In this document: piece after piece, positions 46,276 to 49,471 of the stretch | Layout of the letters: each line of letters starts with the position of its first letter | How positions within the stretch are numbered: the first letter of the stretch is position 1 | Assembly (NCBI RefSeq): GCF_000588875.1 | Contig: NZ_JEMV01000019.1 | Location: forward strand, 30,253-79,723 | Length of the DNA: 49,471 nt | DNA from: Sphingobium sp. Ant17 | GTDB lineage: Bacteria > Pseudomonadota > Alphaproteobacteria > Sphingomonadales > Sphingomonadaceae | Reading direction: 5' to 3' | Made by a program: the position numbers and the translations under genes | The notes under the pieces: model-generated | The model's database searches: none | Told to the model about the DNA's origin: nothing | The model's input: only the letters and a program-made list of their open reading frames with translations

Positions 46276-46776
46276 TTATTCTCGAACCAGATCTTTTCCA
46301 GTTTCGGTATACGTTCGCATCGCTTGTTTCAGAAGCTTCGCCCGCGGGCGCGGGGAGAGTCCGCCGCCTTTTGCCGGTACGATCGGGAACGGCTGCCCCT
46401 CTCGCGCCGCGAGCACTGGGTCGCGATTGTTGTCGCCGCTCAGGCTCAGTTTTGCCGATCCATCAAATAACGATCGTTCGATCGACGCTGTCACACCGCG
46501 ATGAAGAATCGTGTCACTGGTCAGCGCGAACCGGACGGTGATGAAATCTTGATTCCTGGGCTGAACCTGGATCTCAGTTACGCGGCCGATGGAAACACCG
46601 AGAAGGTTCACGGCTGACCCTGGTTGCAGGCCATCGACAGATTGTTCAAATCGAATCTCGTACGTCGGCCCCTTGGCATCGCTCTCCTGGAGAAGCCATA
46701 AAGCGAATCCGATCGCAGTGATCATGAGCATGCCCACGATCAGGCTTACCTTCAACCAGTTTGAATGCGTTTCCAT
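46276..46776 (-). CDS. MCE/MlaD-domain protein
   Basis: A 166-residue protein with one N-terminal transmembrane helix (VSLIVGMLMITAIGFALWLL) and a periplasmic MCE domain (about residues 35-125). The domain includes YEIRFEQSVDGLQPGSAVNLL, GVSIGRVTEIQVQPRNQDFI and GVTASIERSLFDGSAKLSLS. MCE proteins form rings that pass lipids between membranes. The region after residue 135 (SPRPRAKLLKQAMRTYTETG) is short compared with most MlaD-like proteins and may be a truncated tail. No permease or ATPase partner (MlaE, MlaF) is present. It lies 71 bases downstream of the UbiB-like gene. Confidence 0.72.
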   Translation of the reverse strand: METHSNWLKVSLIVGMLMITAIGFALWLLQESDAKGPTYEIRFEQSVDGLQPGSAVNLLGVSIGRVTEIQVQPRNQDFITVRFALTSDTILHRGVTASIERSLFDGSAKLSLSGDNNRDPVLAAREGQPFPIVPAKGGGLSPRPRAKLLKQAMRTYTETGKDLVRE

Positions 46777-46847
46777 CGGGAGCTAGGAATCCCGAGGCCC
46801 GTCGCGCCAGGAGCGATGCTTCGCGGTCGGCTCTGCGTGCGCCGCGC

Positions 46848-48461
46848 TCATCGCCGCCTCACACCTTCTAAAACGGCCAGTGCAACAGCGCCGAGAGCCA
46901 ACAGTCCCGCCAGGAGAGGCTGCGAGGAAAACACTATCGCCGCGCAGATCGCGAGGGTGGCAGGATAGAGCTGCGGAGTAACCCTGCCGGCACGCTCTCT
47001 TCCGCGTAAACGCTCAAGGTCCTTGGGCGCGATACTGACGGTGATCGAGCCGGTTCGCGCAATCTTCTCGATCTGTCCGACGAGGTTCGGCGTTGACAGA
47101 ACCACTCGTCCGAGCGCTGCGAGCAGCTTGCCTGCCTCGCCGCGCAGCCGGGCAGGGCTAGCCCGCTCCCGCATCATTTCCTTTGCTATCGGAGCAAGCT
47201 CTCGAGCAATGTCGAATGCCGGATCGATGCGCCGGACGAACCCCTCGGCGGTCAGCAAGGTCCGGAGCACCAGGGCAAGGTCCGGTGGAAGCGCGAGATG
47301 AAAGTCGCGCAGAATCGCGAATACCATCTGAAAAATGTCGGCGAGGTCAATCTGATCGAGCAGGACGTTGCTGAAGCGGTCGATCAGTTCGGCCATTGCC
47401 TCTTCGAGCCGGACCCGGTCCACGTCCGGATCACCGGCCCAGAGCATGAGAATATCGACGATACCGCCGGTGTCCTCCGAAGCGATCGCGAGGCCAAGCC
47501 GAACGAGTTCCTCCCGGCGTCTCGGCAGGAGGGTGCCCACAGCGCCGAAATCGATCAGGCCAAGCGTCCCGTCTTCAAGGAAGAAGACGTTGCCGGGATG
47601 CGGATCGGCGTGGAAGTGACCGTTTATGATGATCATGCGCAGGATCGCCTGCGCATAGGTGCGGGCAAGCGCAGCCAGATCGAGATCGCTTCGGCGTGCC
47701 GCGTCCAGATCGCTTGCGGGAAATCCGCGGAGCCGCTCCTGGATGTTCACTCGCCTACCCGAAAGCTCCCAATCGAAGCGCGCGGTTCGAACCCCGTAGT
47801 CCTTGAGATAGTCACCGATTGCGTCGCTGGCGCGCGCTTCTGCGCTGAGGTCCATTTCCCGGTCGAGGCTCTCGGCGAAGTGACGCAGTAGCTCGTCCGG
47901 CTTCAGTCTCGCAATCTCGGGGATGCGGCGCTCCGCGACCCGGGCCAGTCGTCGCAAGAGCCGAAGATCGGCATCGACGATCCGCTCGATGCCTGGGCGG
48001 CGAATCTTGACGATAACGTCTCGCCCGTCGAGCAGCGTCGCCGCATGGGCCTGAGCGATCGAGCCCGCCGCGATCGCTTCGGTGTCGAAGTGGCTGAAAC
48101 TCGTTTCGATCGGCCCGCCGATCGCCTCCTCGATCAGCGGCTGCACGGCCGCAAATGGAAGCGGAGGAACGCGGTCCTGCAGTTTTGAAAGGGCATCGAC
48201 CCATGCCGGCTCCAGAAGGTCGCTCCGCATCGCGAGGATCTGTCCGAATTTGACCGCGACAGGACCGATATCCCGCAAAAGCGCGACAATCGCTTCCGGC
48301 CGGGTATCTTCAAGCGGCTCGTCCCCCCCCACCCCCAGACCCAGCCGAGCGGCCAGCCCCTTGAGACCGTGCCGCCCGAACAGGACGAGAATCTGTGCGA
48401 ACCGCTCCCTTTCTTTTAGAGCAGTCGTATCGGCTTCATCGGTAGGAGCTCGATCAATCAT
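46848..48461 (-). CDS. ABC1/UbiB-family atypical kinase
   Basis: A 537-residue protein-kinase-like ATPase of the ABC1/ADCK/UbiB family. The KxGQ motif is VKFGQILAMRSDLLE (about residues 69-83), and the Ala-rich nucleotide loop is AAGSIAQAHAA. The kinase lysine is in VIVKIRRPG and the Glu in SLDREMDLSAEA. HADPHPGNVFF and IDFGAVGTLLP are the catalytic and metal-binding segments. Two hydrophobic C-terminal helices anchor it in the membrane. UbiB proper supports ubiquinone synthesis; this copy is outside a ubi cluster, with a MarR regulator and an MCE protein, so it is probably an accessory paralogue. A run of eight C bases at about 48326-48334 lies within it. Confidence 0.88.
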   Translation of the reverse strand: MIDRAPTDEADTTALKERERFAQILVLFGRHGLKGLAARLGLGVGGDEPLEDTRPEAIVALLRDIGPVAVKFGQILAMRSDLLEPAWVDALSKLQDRVPPLPFAAVQPLIEEAIGGPIETSFSHFDTEAIAAGSIAQAHAATLLDGRDVIVKIRRPGIERIVDADLRLLRRLARVAERRIPEIARLKPDELLRHFAESLDREMDLSAEARASDAIGDYLKDYGVRTARFDWELSGRRVNIQERLRGFPASDLDAARRSDLDLAALARTYAQAILRMIIINGHFHADPHPGNVFFLEDGTLGLIDFGAVGTLLPRRREELVRLGLAIASEDTGGIVDILMLWAGDPDVDRVRLEEAMAELIDRFSNVLLDQIDLADIFQMVFAILRDFHLALPPDLALVLRTLLTAEGFVRRIDPAFDIARELAPIAKEMMRERASPARLRGEAGKLLAALGRVVLSTPNLVGQIEKIARTGSITVSIAPKDLERLRGRERAGRVTPQLYPATLAICAAIVFSSQPLLAGLLALGAVALAVLEGVRRR

Positions 48462-48948
48462 GCGCCCGGCTTTTCGGGGCGGGAACTTGGGTCTCGGGAA
48501 CGCTGGCCTTCGTCTCCAGATGGTCGACGAGCCGGTTCAAATGCTTGATCGCCGCGTCGAGGCCCTCGAGTTCATCCGCTGTCAGGCTTCCGAAGGTCTG
48601 CCCCACGATGTCGTCGTAGAGCGGCATGGCCAGTCCCAACGTGGCCCGGCCGGCGTCTGTGATCTGCACCAGTTTGGACCGGCGATCGTCCGGAGCAGGC
48701 GATCGTGACACGAGACCATTTTGTTCGAGCGCGTCGATCGCCTGGGTGACAGTGCGGGGCGCCTGATCGAAAAAGCTCGCAATGTCGGTGGAGCGGCGCG
48801 GTTGTTCCGCGAGATACGCGAGCAGTTTTAGTTGGGCCATCGATGCACCCTGACAGGCAAGATAGGCGTCGATCAGCCGCCGCATCCTGTACCAGGTCCA
48901 GCCGAAGGTGGTTGCGATCCCACGTATACCCGATTGGTGAGGTTCCAT
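48454..48948 (-). CDS. MarR-family transcriptional regulator
   Basis: A 164-residue winged-helix regulator: the HTH is RSTDIASFFDQAPRTVTQAI and the wing is RSPAPDDRRSKLVQITDAGR. ATG 48948 (MEPHQSGIRGI) is chosen because a longer reading to 49044 adds low-complexity sequence and covers the divergent start. Its stop overlaps the UbiB-like gene by eight bases, so they are cotranscribed. It is divergent from an EmrA-type adaptor gene, the common layout for a MarR repressor controlling drug efflux. Confidence 0.86.
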   Translation of the reverse strand: MEPHQSGIRGIATTFGWTWYRMRRLIDAYLACQGASMAQLKLLAYLAEQPRRSTDIASFFDQAPRTVTQAIDALEQNGLVSRSPAPDDRRSKLVQITDAGRATLGLAMPLYDDIVGQTFGSLTADELEGLDAAIKHLNRLVDHLETKASVPETQVPAPKSRAHD

Positions 48949-49025
48949 ATAATGTGGTATTGCCGAAGTCTGGCCGCCGTGGCAAGGCCCCCGGCTCTTT
49001 GAATCGATAGTTGATCGGGAATAGA

Positions 49026-49471
49026 ATGGTGGAAGATCCCACAATCGGTTCAGGCGACCATGACGATGTCGGCGAGCGGCCCGCCGGCCCGCTCAAGTCG
49101 GTACGGGTTCGGCTGGCGCTGTTGGTTGTCGCGATCGCGATCGTGGGAGCAGGGTTGGTATGGTATTTTGACCATCAGAACCGCGGCAAGTTCATGCAGA
49201 AAACCGACAACGCTTATGTGGCGGCGGACTCTGTCGTGGTGGCCCCGAAAGTTGCCGGATATGTCGAGCGCGTGTTTGTCAGCGCGAACCAAGCGGTCCG
49301 CAAAGGGCAGCAGTTGGCAGAACTGGACCCTCGCGAATATCTAGCCCAAAGCGAGCAGATCACCAGCCAGATCGACACAGCGAAAGCTGCGGTCGAGACG
49401 AGCCGTTCGCAGATCGCTGAACAGCAGGCGACAATCGTCCAGGCGCGTGCTCAGGCGGCCTCGGCGCGCGC
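49026..49471 (+). CDS. EmrA/HlyD-family adaptor, N-terminal part (partial)
   Basis: The gene starts at ATG 49026 and is still open at the window end (148 residues seen). After an acidic leader (VEDPTIGSGDHDDVGE) comes one transmembrane helix (VRLALLVVAIAIVGAGLVWY). The EmrA signature KTDNAYVAADSVVVAPKVAG and VERVFVSANQAVRKGQQLAE follow, then the start of the helical hairpin. It should pair with an EmrB-type major-facilitator pump just outside the window. Divergent MarR control is inferred from layout. Confidence 0.9.
   Translation, partial: MVEDPTIGSGDHDDVGERPAGPLKSVRVRLALLVVAIAIVGAGLVWYFDHQNRGKFMQKTDNAYVAADSVVVAPKVAGYVERVFVSANQAVRKGQQLAELDPREYLAQSEQITSQIDTAKAAVETSRSQIAEQQATIVQARAQAASAR

Overview
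The window looks like a chromosome segment from a GC-rich alphaproteobacterium, most likely a sphingomonad (Sphingobium/Sphingomonas type). The basis is the codon bias, the Entner-Doudoroff operon order zwf-edd-glk-eda, and two kinds of dispersed inverted repeat of a type common in this group. The genus is an inference; no rRNA is present.

Positions 1-17265 are ordinary chromosome: the 3' end of dnaE, a PA0069-type radical SAM protein, RNase R, a SIMPL-domain protein, an ABC-F ATPase, a VIT-family transporter, a glutathione peroxidase, an M20 peptidase broken by one frameshift, hemB with a gamma-carbonic-anhydrase-like protein, a small lipoprotein, the zwf-edd-glk-eda operon on the minus strand, and tRNA-Leu(CAA).

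Positions 17548-25976 hold a compact integrative element of about 8.4 kb. A perfect 46-bp direct repeat, the 3' part of a tRNA-Lys(CTT) gene, bounds it. It encodes a P4-type tyrosine integrase, an excisionase-like HTH protein, a DUF3987/YfjI-like protein and a packed run of small unrecognised genes, one of them DUF5681-like and one with a probable zinc ribbon. There are no capsid, tail or conjugation genes. Two bipartite DNA sites with the same arms, the same 22-nt spacer length and opposite orientation bracket the replication-like module. TCTTACAC motifs lie near both ends. This is the best candidate for an undescribed system here, probably a satellite-like or autonomously maintained island.

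From 25977 a second, frameshifted integrase begins right after the second tRNA-Lys fragment, and everything from there to the window end looks accessory. It contains: insertion-sequence and recombinase remnants; a MarR-FusC-DUF1656-HlyD-NodT aromatic-acid-type efflux operon whose pump gene is frameshifted; a TetR-MFP-RND operon divergent from a frameshifted outer-membrane factor; an IS graveyard; an ISAs1-family element interrupted by a complete single-ORF IS66-family element, with both target duplications intact; an alpha/beta hydrolase; and a MarR-UbiB/ABC1-MCE cluster divergent from an EmrA-type adaptor that runs off the window. No intact tRNA-Lys was found, so this second island probably continues to the right.

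Five otherwise good genes or integrases carry six single-base deletions in total. That could be real decay or assembly indels, and it should be settled before any of them is called dead.
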